From Methanobacteriota archaeon (GTDB lineage Archaea > Thermoplasmatota > Thermoplasmata > RBG-16-68-12): DNA of 12,545 nt. Within the stretch, counting starts at the first letter, position 1; every line of letters begins with the position of its first letter. The translations under genes were made by a program, and so were the position numbers. The notes under the pieces are model-generated. The model saw only the letters and a program-made list of their open reading frames with translations. It did not search any database and was not told the origin of the DNA. The stretch is taken from assembly GCA_005878665.1 (NCBI GenBank), contig VBLR01000021.1, positions 1-12,545 of the forward strand, in the 5' to 3' direction. Of this stretch, positions 7,215 through 12,545 are shown in pieces.

Positions 7215-7355
7215 TTACATCGGCCTGTAGAGGGCCCACCAGACCGCGACGATGACGATCACGATGACCACGACGGCGACTCCGACGTAGAGGTACATCT
7301 TCTTCTTGCCTTTCTTCTCGCCGCCGAGACCCAGACCCGCGACATCGTACGACAT
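7215..7355 (-). CDS. 46-residue single-pass membrane miniprotein
   Basis: The minus strand encodes a complete ORF with three parts. A soluble N-terminus (MSYDVAGLGLGGE) leads into a lysine cluster (KKGKKK, 14-19). A hydrophobic helix of Val/Ile/Ala spans about 21-42, ending in aromatic WW (39-40), and a short tail RPM follows. The lysines put the N-terminus in the cytoplasm. The start is supported by GAGGT six bases upstream and by a TATA-like element at 7386-7395. It lies 46 bases after the 187-residue gene on the same strand, so it may also share that transcript. Function and family are unknown. The shape resembles small membrane modulators that bind larger complexes, but that is inference. 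Confidence 0.65.
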   Translation of the reverse strand: MSYDVAGLGLGGEKKGKKKMYLYVGVAVVVIVIVIVAVWWALYRPM

Positions 7356-7385
7356 GTCGGACCTCGACCGCCGAAGCTGCGGACT

Positions 7386-7395
7386 CGTAATAAGG
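7386..7395 (-). promoter_or_regulatory. TATA-like element for the 46-residue miniprotein gene
   Basis: On the minus strand this reads CCTTATTACG, centred about 36 bases before the ATG at 7355. The predicted start near 7366 leaves a leader of roughly 10 bases that holds most of the GAGGT motif. The element sits just upstream of the neighbouring gene's stop codon. Confidence 0.4.
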
Positions 7396-7401
7396 ATTTC
7401 G

Positions 7402-7965
7402 TCATCCGGTAGACGACGAGCCGATGTTCAGCAGAAGGCGCTGCACGCCGGCGGCAGGTCTCAGCTGAACCGCATATGCAATCTTCTCTTTGGGAAGTGC
7501 GACATTCGCGGCACTCACGTACACGGTGACCCCATCGCCTTCGTTCTCCGTCCGCAAGATCTCATCCCTCGGAATCGAGATCATCTCCCGCCCTTCCTGG
7601 TCCTCGAAGAAGTAGCGGACGGCACTCGGCATCGCGCGCAGCTTCACGAGGAAGAAACCAGGATCGTCCGGGTCGCGGTGGGCCGGGGTCGCAAAGAAGA
7701 GCAATCCCGCCTCGTGGCGGAATAAGTGGCCCTCGACGGGGCGGAGCAGCGGCACTCGCTTCCCATCGTGATCCATCGACACTTCCGCGGTCGCGTCGGC
7801 TTCGTCGAGCACTCGATACGAGGCCGAGCCAGCACCCGCGACCTGGGAGAAGGTGACGCGTGAACCCTCTTGTGCCGCCGCCACCTCGACCCGCACCCGC
7901 AACCGCAGCGTCGCGAAGTTCAGATCGTAAATGCGATCCTCCACGTCCACGTAGCCGAGGATCAT
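7402..7965 (-). CDS. Conserved-looking protein of unknown function, beta-rich
   Basis: I do not recognise these 187 residues. No membrane segment or signal peptide is visible, and it has no cysteines. Alternating strands dominate, for example YDLNFATLRLRVRVEV near the N-terminus, AVRYFFEDQEGREMISIP in the middle and GVTVYVSAANVAL near the end. The N-terminal ILGYVDVEDRIYD is the best-formed motif. The ATG starts eight bases after the stop of the aldo/keto reductase-like gene, with GGCGG between, so the two are almost certainly cotranscribed and probably linked in function. A binding or structural role is as likely as an enzymatic one. Confidence 0.75.
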   Translation of the reverse strand: MILGYVDVEDRIYDLNFATLRLRVRVEVAAAQEGSRVTFSQVAGAGSASYRVLDEADATAEVSMDHDGKRVPLLRPVEGHLFRHEAGLLFFATPAHRDPDDPGFFLVKLRAMPSAVRYFFEDQEGREMISIPRDEILRTENEGDGVTVYVSAANVALPKEKIAYAVQLRPAAGVQRLLLNIGSSSTG

Positions 7966-7973
7966 CCGCCGCC

Positions 7974-8912
7974 TCAGACGCCGAAGCCTTTCCGGAATTG
8001 TTCCGCGATCTCACCGAGCTCGACCTGTGAGAACGTCTCGAAATCCGAGACGGCGGAATATTCGGCGAGCTGTTCTTCGCGGTAAATGTTCGGCAGCGCC
8101 GAGGCGACGGTCTCCTCCGAGAGGATGAATTTCAGAGCGGCTTGCGAAAGAGTCATCCCCTTTCCTTCATAGATCCAACGGAGATTCGTCGCTTGTTTGC
8201 GGGCCCGTTCGATCCACGCCGCGTCCTTCGTCTGGAGATCGCCGTCCGCCGGGAACGACGTCGCGTTGGCATCGGACTCGAGTACGCCGCCCGCGTGGGG
8301 CGCGCGGATGACCATCCCCTGGTTGATCTCGAGGGCCACGGGGAAGAACTTGCGGCCCGGTTCTTCCTCGAGAATGTTGTAGTACGCCTGTATGCAGCCG
8401 AGGTCGTGCTTCCGCATCGCCGCCCGTCCCTCTTCGAGGCCCCCGGGGCCCGGGCCGAGGGCGATTCCGTAGTAACGGATCTTGCCCTCCCCCTTCAACG
8501 CCTCGAGGGTCTGCCAGACGGCGGCATTCGCGACCGTCGGTGCATCGGGATAGTGCAACTGGAGCACGTCGACGTACGAGGAGCCCAAGCGTTCGAGGGT
8601 CCCCTCCAACGACTTCCGGATCGACGGCGGGGAGAAATCGGTTCCCGTCGGCGAGCGTCCTACCTTGCTCGAGACAATCACGAGTTCCCTCTTGTCGCCG
8701 AACGCCTGTCCGATCAGGCGTTCCCCTCGGCCGCCTCCGTCCGTCGGTGAGACGTCGAAGTAATTGATCCCTGCGTCGTACGCCTTGTGCAACAAGTCGA
8801 CGGCTTGATCGTCGGTGAACGAACCCCAGCGGCCGGAGGCAAGTGTCCACACGCCGAATCCGACTTCGGACACTTCGAGTTCGCTCTTCCCCATCGGCCG
8901 GTAGTTGACCAC
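7974..8912 (-). CDS. Aldo/keto reductase-like protein lacking the catalytic tyrosine
   Basis: This is a 312-residue TIM-barrel protein of the AKR superfamily (COG0667-like). Family landmarks in order are NYRPMGKSELEVSEVGFG at the start, GINYFD (Asp53), VSSKVG (Lys83), LQLHYPD (His120), IRYYGIALGPGPGG and, near the end, ALPNIYREEQLAEY. AKRs normally use an Asp-Tyr-Lys-His tetrad with NAD(P)H. Here the DTAxxYGxGRxE motif reads DVSPTDGGGRGE, so Asp58 stands where the acid/base tyrosine is expected. It may be inactive as a reductase, or work by another mechanism. The GTG at 8912 is preferred over a TTG at 8933 because GGAGGA lies five bases before it. It leads a unit with the 187-residue protein. 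Confidence 0.88.
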   Translation of the reverse strand: MVNYRPMGKSELEVSEVGFGVWTLASGRWGSFTDDQAVDLLHKAYDAGINYFDVSPTDGGGRGERLIGQAFGDKRELVIVSSKVGRSPTGTDFSPPSIRKSLEGTLERLGSSYVDVLQLHYPDAPTVANAAVWQTLEALKGEGKIRYYGIALGPGPGGLEEGRAAMRKHDLGCIQAYYNILEEEPGRKFFPVALEINQGMVIRAPHAGGVLESDANATSFPADGDLQTKDAAWIERARKQATNLRWIYEGKGMTLSQAALKFILSEETVASALPNIYREEQLAEYSAVSDFETFSQVELGEIAEQFRKGFGV

Positions 8913-8917
8913 GACGT

Positions 8918-8923
8918 TCCTCC
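8918..8923 (-). promoter_or_regulatory. Shine-Dalgarno site that fixes the aldo/keto reductase start
   Basis: The minus strand carries GGAGGA five bases before the GTG at 8912, the best ribosome binding site seen in the window. A weak TATA-like TCAAATA lies further upstream at 8946-8952. Confidence 0.65.
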
Positions 8924-8970
8924 GCGCCCGCAAAGGGGGCGGGCGTATTTGACCGCAACGCCCTCGGCGG

Positions 8971-9261
8971 CTACCGCCAAGACACGTAGAGGAGGGTCGC
9001 GAAGCCGACGAGCTCGGCCGCGTTCAGGGCGAGCATCGGCACTGCAACCCCGGCGCCGGCCCACTCGCTCATCGCTACGTAGAAGTACATCGCCGCGAGG
9101 TTCTCGACCAGGAAGAGGGCGGCGAAGACGATGAGGCCTGCGGAGAACGGAGATCGGAGCCCGCGGTAGTTGCCGACGTAGATGTACAGGAGGCCGATCA
9201 GGACCGCGATGCTAGCCCCGGCGAGGACCAGGTCGATCATCCAAAATGTCCCAAACGCCAC
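8971..9261 (-). CDS. Three-helix membrane protein, DUF7521-like
   Basis: This 96-residue protein is almost entirely membrane-embedded. Helices lie at about 9-30, 38-60 and 72-94, with basic residues in the first loop (GNYRGLRSP) and at the C-terminus (SWR). The spacing and the closing AAELVGFATLLYVSW pattern resemble the small DUF7521-type membrane proteins of archaea, which I recall occurring next to helix-turn-helix regulators; this family call is from memory. The GTG at 9261 is chosen because GGTGAT lies three bases before it; an internal ATG at 9240 has no such site. It follows the winged-helix gene by 33 bases on the same strand, which suggests a regulator plus membrane-partner pair. Confidence 0.75.
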   Translation of the reverse strand: MAFGTFWMIDLVLAGASIAVLIGLLYIYVGNYRGLRSPFSAGLIVFAALFLVENLAAMYFYVAMSEWAGAGVAVPMLALNAAELVGFATLLYVSWR

Positions 9262-9264
9262 GCT

Positions 9265-9270
9265 ATCACC
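9265..9270 (-). promoter_or_regulatory. Ribosome binding site of the three-helix membrane protein
   Basis: The minus strand reads GGTGAT three bases before the GTG start. It matches the 3' part of the full archaeal anti-Shine-Dalgarno complement, so the short spacing is normal. It supports translation from a transcript that starts at the winged-helix gene. Confidence 0.5.
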
Positions 9271-9294
9271 GTGAGACGCGGGTCCGCTCCATAT

Positions 9295-9642
9295 CTACTT
9301 TTCCCCCAGTCGCGGCTCGATGCGCCGCCAGATTTCCAAGAAGTCTTCGAAGTGGACTTGCAACCGGGGCGACAGAGAGTAGAGCGTCCCGTAGCTCTCA
9401 TTCCCCAGGGTCATCACGCAATCGTTTTCTCGCAAAACATCAAGGTGATGGCGAATCGTCTTGTAGTCCAAAGCGAGTCGGGTGGCCAGGTCGTTTGCGT
9501 TGTATGGCCGGTCGTGGAGCGTCCATAAGATGCGGGCGCGGTTGATGCCGCCGCGGGTCCCCGCGATGAGGTACCACAACCGTTTGTCCATGAAGCGGCG
9601 CCCCCAACCGTCTTGCGGTAATCTAGGTTGCGAGACGTCCAT
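9295..9642 (-). CDS. Winged-helix (ArsR-like) transcriptional regulator
   Basis: This 115-residue DNA-binding protein has a core GTRGGINRARILWTLHDRPY (28-47), a helix-turn-helix NANDLATRLALDYKTIRHHL (48-67) and a wing that ends in YGTLYSLSPR (84-93). A C-terminal helix, FEDFLEIWRRIEP (98-110), may dimerise. There are no metal-binding cysteine pairs, so it is not a classic ArsR metal sensor; no ligand is predictable. The ATG at 9642 fits the TATA element centred at 9670, which gives a leaderless mRNA. Longer in-frame starts would run through the promoter and into the divergent prenyltransferase gene. It likely controls itself, the membrane protein behind it and the divergent UbiA gene through the dyad at 9680-9698. 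Confidence 0.87.
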   Translation of the reverse strand: MDVSQPRLPQDGWGRRFMDKRLWYLIAGTRGGINRARILWTLHDRPYNANDLATRLALDYKTIRHHLDVLRENDCVMTLGNESYGTLYSLSPRLQVHFEDFLEIWRRIEPRLGEK

Positions 9643-9666
9643 CGAAGACCCCATCCGCGAACGTTC

Positions 9667-9674
9667 TAATATTA
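9667..9674. promoter_or_regulatory. Shared palindromic TATA element for divergent genes
   Basis: TAATATTA is its own reverse complement. Its centre lies about 28 bases before the winged-helix ATG on one strand and about 25 bases before the TTG of the prenyltransferase gene on the other. Both distances fit leaderless transcription, so one TATA element may serve both directions. Confidence 0.6.
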
Positions 9675-9679
9675 CTATC

Positions 9680-9698
9680 CCAATAGTCAAACTATTGG
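9680..9698. promoter_or_regulatory. Perfect dyad, candidate operator
   Basis: CCAATAG and CTATTGG are perfect seven-base inverted arms around TCAAA. The dyad starts six bases from the shared TATA element and covers the proposed start codon of the prenyltransferase gene (9695-9697). A bound dimer would block that start and touch the upstream side of the promoter facing the winged-helix gene. The winged-helix protein next door is the natural candidate to bind it. Confidence 0.55.
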
Positions 9699-10753
9699 CC
9701 TCCATCCCGCCGGACCATCGCTGGGAGCGGAAGGCGAAAGGATGGTTTCTGGAGTTCCGCCTCATCCCCGTCCTCTTGTGGTCGTACACCGCGGTCGTCC
9801 TTGGGACCGCGGTCGCGTACGTGGCGTCCGGCTCGCTGAACCCGCTGTGGTTTGTCGTCGCGCTCGGCCTGGGTGCTCTGATCCAAGGATGGGAGACCCA
9901 TGCGATCAACGAAATCTACGACTGGAGGAGCGGGACCGATCAGGCAGACGGAGGACGCGCCTTGTCCGGCGGCAGCCACGTCCGGAACCTCGGCCTTCTC
10001 GGGGAACGCGATCTTTGGTGGATCTTCGCGATCTCGAGCGTCGCCGTCGCCGTGCTCACGGTCTGGGTGGTCATCGAGCGCGCCCTTTGGCTCGCCTTCC
10101 TGATCGTCGCCGGCTACGGTCTTGGGCTCGCATACACGGCGCCGCCGGTGTCGACGTCGTACCGTCCCTTCGCCGGCGAGTGGTTAGGCGGTTTTCCCGG
10201 GGTCCTCCTCTCCGGGCTCGGCGCGTACGCGATCCAGACGCTCTCGATTTCGCTCGTCGCCACGACGGCCCTCGTCGCTCACGCCCTCGTCTGCACTGCG
10301 ATGCTCGTCGTGCACCACTATCTCGATGAGCCGATGGACGCCGGGGCGACGCCACCGAAGCGGACCACGGTTGTGGCCCTCGGCTACACGAACGCGAGGC
10401 GATACGCGGGCATCATGGCCGGCATCGCGGCTGCGCTCTACGCGATCATCGGGGCCATCGTCCATCCCGCATTTTTCCTGGGGGCGATTTTCACCGTGCC
10501 CGCCGCGTGGATCCACTTCCACATCGAACCGACGGACCTGAGATCGGTGACCCGGAACGAACTGCGCGTCATCCAGCTCGGGGTCGCGGCGGGCCTTGCG
10601 ACCGCGGTAGGCCTCGCGCCCCCGCTATGGCCTCTGCTCCCGATTGCCGCGCTTGGATACTTTGCGCACCTCGCCGTCGCCGCGCCGCCCCCGGAGTTGG
10701 CCCGTGCGTGGCGAAAGGTTCCCGTGACGAATTCTGATTCGCGTCGATCCTGA
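9695..10753 (+). CDS. UbiA/MenA-type prenyltransferase
   Basis: This is an integral membrane enzyme of about nine helices that transfers an isoprenoid chain from its diphosphate to an acceptor. The first Mg-diphosphate motif is NEIYDWRSGTD (72-82). YTAPP (147-151) is the usual UbiA loop. The second motif is DEPMD (211-215) followed by PKRT (221-224), which resembles the 'DxxxDxxxGKRT' of MenA. The acceptor could be a naphthoate (menaquinone) or an archaeal lipid head group; sequence alone does not decide. It is 352 residues from the TTG at 9695, which fits the predicted transcription start. No ATG lies between that and the first helix, and starts further upstream would overlap the winged-helix gene. 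It is divergent from the regulator and 44 bases before the NAD kinase gene. Confidence 0.88.
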   Translation: MASIPPDHRWERKAKGWFLEFRLIPVLLWSYTAVVLGTAVAYVASGSLNPLWFVVALGLGALIQGWETHAINEIYDWRSGTDQADGGRALSGGSHVRNLGLLGERDLWWIFAISSVAVAVLTVWVVIERALWLAFLIVAGYGLGLAYTAPPVSTSYRPFAGEWLGGFPGVLLSGLGAYAIQTLSISLVATTALVAHALVCTAMLVVHHYLDEPMDAGATPPKRTTVVALGYTNARRYAGIMAGIAAALYAIIGAIVHPAFFLGAIFTVPAAWIHFHIEPTDLRSVTRNELRVIQLGVAAGLATAVGLAPPLWPLLPIAALGYFAHLAVAAPPPELARAWRKVPVTNSDSRRS

Positions 10754-10770
10754 AGGGGCGCGGAAGACGG

Positions 10771-10778
10771 AAATACAT
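10771..10778 (+). promoter_or_regulatory. TATA element of the NAD kinase gene
   Basis: AAATACAT, centred about 23-24 bases before the GTG at 10798, fits a leaderless mRNA that starts at or next to the GTG. The gene can therefore be expressed apart from the prenyltransferase, although read-through is also possible. Confidence 0.5.
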
Positions 10779-10797
10779 CCGGTCCGGTCCAGACACC

Positions 10798-11946
10798 GTG
10801 CATCGCATCGGCCTCGTCGTGAACCCGATTGCGGGGATGGGGGGCCGCGTCGGCCTGAAGGGGACGGACGGCGTGGCGAACGAAGCTCAAGCGGCCGGTG
10901 CGGAGCCAATCGCAGGTCCCCGGGCGTCCATCTTCGCACGGACGTTCGTTGAGCTCTCGAAACCGGACGCGGGCCTTCGCGTGCGGTGGATCACATGCGG
11001 GGGCGCAATGGGGGCCGACCCCCTTCGAGCGGCCGGCGCAGGCGCGGAGACGATCGAGGTGGTCTATACGCCTGAGGAGCGAACGACCGCGGCCGACACA
11101 CGGACGGCGGTGGAGGCCAGCATCAACGGAGGCGCCGAACTCCTCCTGTTCTGCGGCGGCGATGGAACCGCGCGAGACGTCGCCGAAGCGGCGCAGGATC
11201 GGATCCCCATCTTGGGAATTCCCGCGGGAGTGAAGATGCATTCCGGTCTCTTCGCGGTCTCGCCCCCGGCCGCGGCACGGATCCTGGTGGGGTACTTGCG
11301 AGGACAACTCCGCATCGGTACCGCGGAGATCCTCGACCTCGATGAAGTGGCCTACCGCGAGGGCGAATGGAAAATCCGGTTGTTCTCTACCGCGAAGACC
11401 CTGGTCGAACCGAACCTCGTCGCGGGAGGGAAGGTCATGATCGACGAGGTGAGCGAAGACGCCATCCGCGGGGAACTCGCCGTGCATTTCTCGGAACTCT
11501 TCGAGAACGAACCGCACACCCTGTTCCTGCTGGGTCCGGGCTCGACGCTCAGTTCGATCGCGACGGCAATTGGGATCGACAAGACGCTGCTCGGCGTGGA
11601 CGCGGTCGTCGGCGGCCAGGCCATTGCAAAGAATTTGAACGAGAGGGGAATCCTCGATCTCCTGGACCGTTACCCGGAGGCGAAGCTCGTGGTGAGCCCG
11701 GTCGGGGCCCAAGGCTTCATCCTGGGCCGTGGGAACCTCGAGGTGAGCCCCGAAGTCCTCCGACGAATCGGGACGAAGAACGTGATCGTGGTGGCGACCC
11801 CCGCGAAACTCGCGATGACGCCGGTCCTCCGCGTCGACACGGGCGATCCCACCCTGGACGAGGAGTTCCACAAACGAGAGTACCTGTTCGTGCTCATCGG
11901 TTACCGGACCTCGAAACTCCACCCGATTCAACGGTGGGCATCGTGA
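10798..11946 (+). CDS. ATP-NAD kinase family protein (COG3199-type)
   Basis: This protein probably phosphorylates NAD to NADP with ATP or polyphosphate, in the cytosol. Its 382 residues match the long archaeal COG3199 branch, not the short bacterial NadK. Visible motifs are LVVNPIAGMGG (6-16) and GLKGTDG (19-25) in the N-terminal nucleotide-binding part, CGGDGTARDV (119-128), the family signature, and LGIPAGVKMHSG (139-150). The C-terminal half holds LLGPGSTLSSIA and SPVGAQGFILGRGN, both typical of this branch. The start is a GTG with a well-placed TATA element, and family members begin exactly at this MHRIGLVVNP-like strand. NADPH supply could serve reductases and isoprenoid synthesis nearby, but that link is inference. 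Confidence 0.9.
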   Translation: MHRIGLVVNPIAGMGGRVGLKGTDGVANEAQAAGAEPIAGPRASIFARTFVELSKPDAGLRVRWITCGGAMGADPLRAAGAGAETIEVVYTPEERTTAADTRTAVEASINGGAELLLFCGGDGTARDVAEAAQDRIPILGIPAGVKMHSGLFAVSPPAAARILVGYLRGQLRIGTAEILDLDEVAYREGEWKIRLFSTAKTLVEPNLVAGGKVMIDEVSEDAIRGELAVHFSELFENEPHTLFLLGPGSTLSSIATAIGIDKTLLGVDAVVGGQAIAKNLNERGILDLLDRYPEAKLVVSPVGAQGFILGRGNLEVSPEVLRRIGTKNVIVVATPAKLAMTPVLRVDTGDPTLDEEFHKREYLFVLIGYRTSKLHPIQRWAS

Positions 11947-11980
11947 CGACGCCGGCGGTTGCAGGGCGAGCGATCGAATG

Positions 11981-11988
11981 ATACAAAG
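11981..11988 (+). promoter_or_regulatory. TATA-like element before the dehydrogenase gene
   Basis: ATACAAAG lies in the 90-base gap after the NAD kinase gene. It would place transcription near 12008, close to an in-frame ATG at 12007. A second candidate, GAAATACC (11991-11998), would place it near 12020 and favour the ATG at 12037. Confidence 0.35.
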
Positions 11989-12036
11989 TTGAAATACCGC
12001 AAGCCCATGCGCGAGACCGCGGACGGGGACCCGGTC

Positions 12037-12545
12037 ATGACGTCAACGATGAAAGCCGCGGTGAAGCTCGAACCGGCACCGAACAGCACGGAACTCCGGA
12101 ACATCCCGATCCCCGAACCGTCCAATCAGGAAGTCCTGATCCGCGTGGACATCGCGTCGATTTGCGGCACCGACGTCCACATCTACGATTGGGACGCGTG
12201 GGCTGCCCGACGGATCAAGGTGCCGTTGGTCCAGGGTCACGAATTCGCCGGACACATCGAGAAACTGGGGTCCGGCGTCACGGGCCTCCGAAAAGGCGAC
12301 TACGTCAGCGCGGAGGGCCACATCGCATGCGGCCGGTGCTACATGTGTCGCACGGGGAACGCCCACGTGTGCAAGAACGTCTCGATCCTGGGAATCGATC
12401 GCGCGGGGTCGTTCGCGCAATACATGACCGTCCCCGCGTCGAACGTCATCGTGAACGACGACGACCTACCGCTCGATCTCGCCACGATGCAGGATCCGCT
12501 CGGCAACGCCGTCTATACGGTCACGAACGCGAATGTCCCCGGGAA
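12037..12545 (+). CDS. tdh: Threonine 3-dehydrogenase-like zinc alcohol dehydrogenase, 5' part
   Basis: This is a medium-chain, zinc-dependent dehydrogenase, probably oxidising L-threonine to 2-amino-3-ketobutyrate with NAD. The 169 visible residues cover the catalytic domain; the Rossmann domain lies beyond the right edge. Catalytic-zinc residues are Cys43 (in SICGTDVHIY) and His68-Glu69 (in GHEFAG). The structural-zinc cysteines are Cys98, Cys101, Cys104 and Cys112. The segment IYDWDAWAARRIKVPLVQGH is characteristic of threonine dehydrogenases. The usual QEPLGNAV reads MQDPLGNAV, with Asp153 in place of the expected Glu. The ATG at 12037 matches the family's N-terminus; ATGs at 12049 and 12007 are alternatives. 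Another polyol-type dehydrogenase remains possible. Confidence 0.85.
   Translation, partial: MTSTMKAAVKLEPAPNSTELRNIPIPEPSNQEVLIRVDIASICGTDVHIYDWDAWAARRIKVPLVQGHEFAGHIEKLGSGVTGLRKGDYVSAEGHIACGRCYMCRTGNAHVCKNVSILGIDRAGSFAQYMTVPASNVIVNDDDLPLDLATMQDPLGNAVYTVTNANVPG

Noticed and set aside
7039..7239. N-terminal extension of the proteasome beta subunit
   Set aside because: The frame is open but crosses the TATA element and ribosome binding site; the ATG at 7038 gives the normal propeptide before the catalytic Thr.
9482..9694. N-terminal extension of the UbiA prenyltransferase
   Set aside because: It overlaps the winged-helix gene on the other strand and reads as basic, disordered shadow sequence, while the TTG at 9695 fits the TATA spacing.
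9788..9819. Direct repeat of ACCGCGGTCG in the prenyltransferase gene
   Set aside because: It encodes the Thr-Ala-Val pair of TAVVLGTAV in a transmembrane helix and is explained by biased codon use.
9643..9909. N-terminal extension of the winged-helix regulator
   Set aside because: It would overlap the promoter region and the start of the divergent prenyltransferase gene, and the extra sequence has no conserved features.
10438..11931. Long open frame on the minus strand opposite the prenyltransferase and NAD kinase genes
   Set aside because: It is a shadow of two well-supported genes, spans their intergenic promoter, and has low-complexity composition.
1..12545. CRISPR array, insertion sequence, tRNA or rRNA
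   Set aside because: I saw no regularly spaced direct repeats, transposase motifs or terminal inverted repeats, and no cloverleaf or conserved rRNA segments by eye; a covariance-model search would be the decisive test for small RNAs.

Overview
The window is a GC-rich stretch of archaeal chromosome. The archaeal assignment rests on a group II chaperonin (thermosome), an archaeal-type proteasome beta subunit, the archaeal KH/beta-CASP transcription termination ribonuclease aCPSF1/FttA, an RPA-like OB-fold protein, and TATA-type promoters placed so that several genes would have leaderless or very short-leader mRNAs. The proteins read most like those of an uncultured, high-GC Thermoplasmatota-type euryarchaeon. 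That phylum call is inference from protein resemblance, not from a phylogeny.

Layout, left to right. (1) 1-649, plus strand: the tail of an SRPBCC/AHSA1-like protein that needs a frameshift to be read through, then a DUF3052-like protein. (2) 817-2487, plus strand: the thermosome subunit behind a clear TATA element. It converges, four bases apart, on a minus-strand pair at 3493-2492: an RPA-like OB-fold protein followed by a two-helix membrane protein. (3) 3494-3598: a divergent intergenic region with a dyad and a possible short leader ORF in front of a 97-residue unknown protein. (4) 7038-3945, minus strand: proteasome beta subunit, aCPSF1/FttA and a second two-helix membrane protein, packed as an operon and driven by a strong TATA element at about 7103. 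(5) 8912-7215, minus strand: an aldo/keto reductase-like protein lacking the expected catalytic tyrosine, an unknown 187-residue protein, and a 46-residue single-helix membrane miniprotein. (6) 9642-8971, minus strand: a winged-helix regulator followed by a three-helix membrane protein. It is divergent from a UbiA/MenA-type prenyltransferase (9695-10753), and both directions share a 52-base region with one palindromic TATA element and a perfect 19-base dyad. (7) 10798-12545, plus strand: a COG3199-type ATP-NAD kinase, then the start of a zinc-dependent threonine 3-dehydrogenase-like protein that runs off the window.

Most genes are housekeeping (protein folding, protein turnover, mRNA 3' end formation, cofactor and lipid/quinone metabolism). 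I see no CRISPR array, mobile element, rRNA or tRNA, and no defence-type cassette. The points most worth a second look are the compact wHTH/UbiA regulatory region, the Tyr-to-Asp change in the aldo/keto reductase-like protein, the 46-residue membrane miniprotein, the two similarly built membrane proteins that follow nucleic-acid-handling genes, and the dyads next to core promoters.
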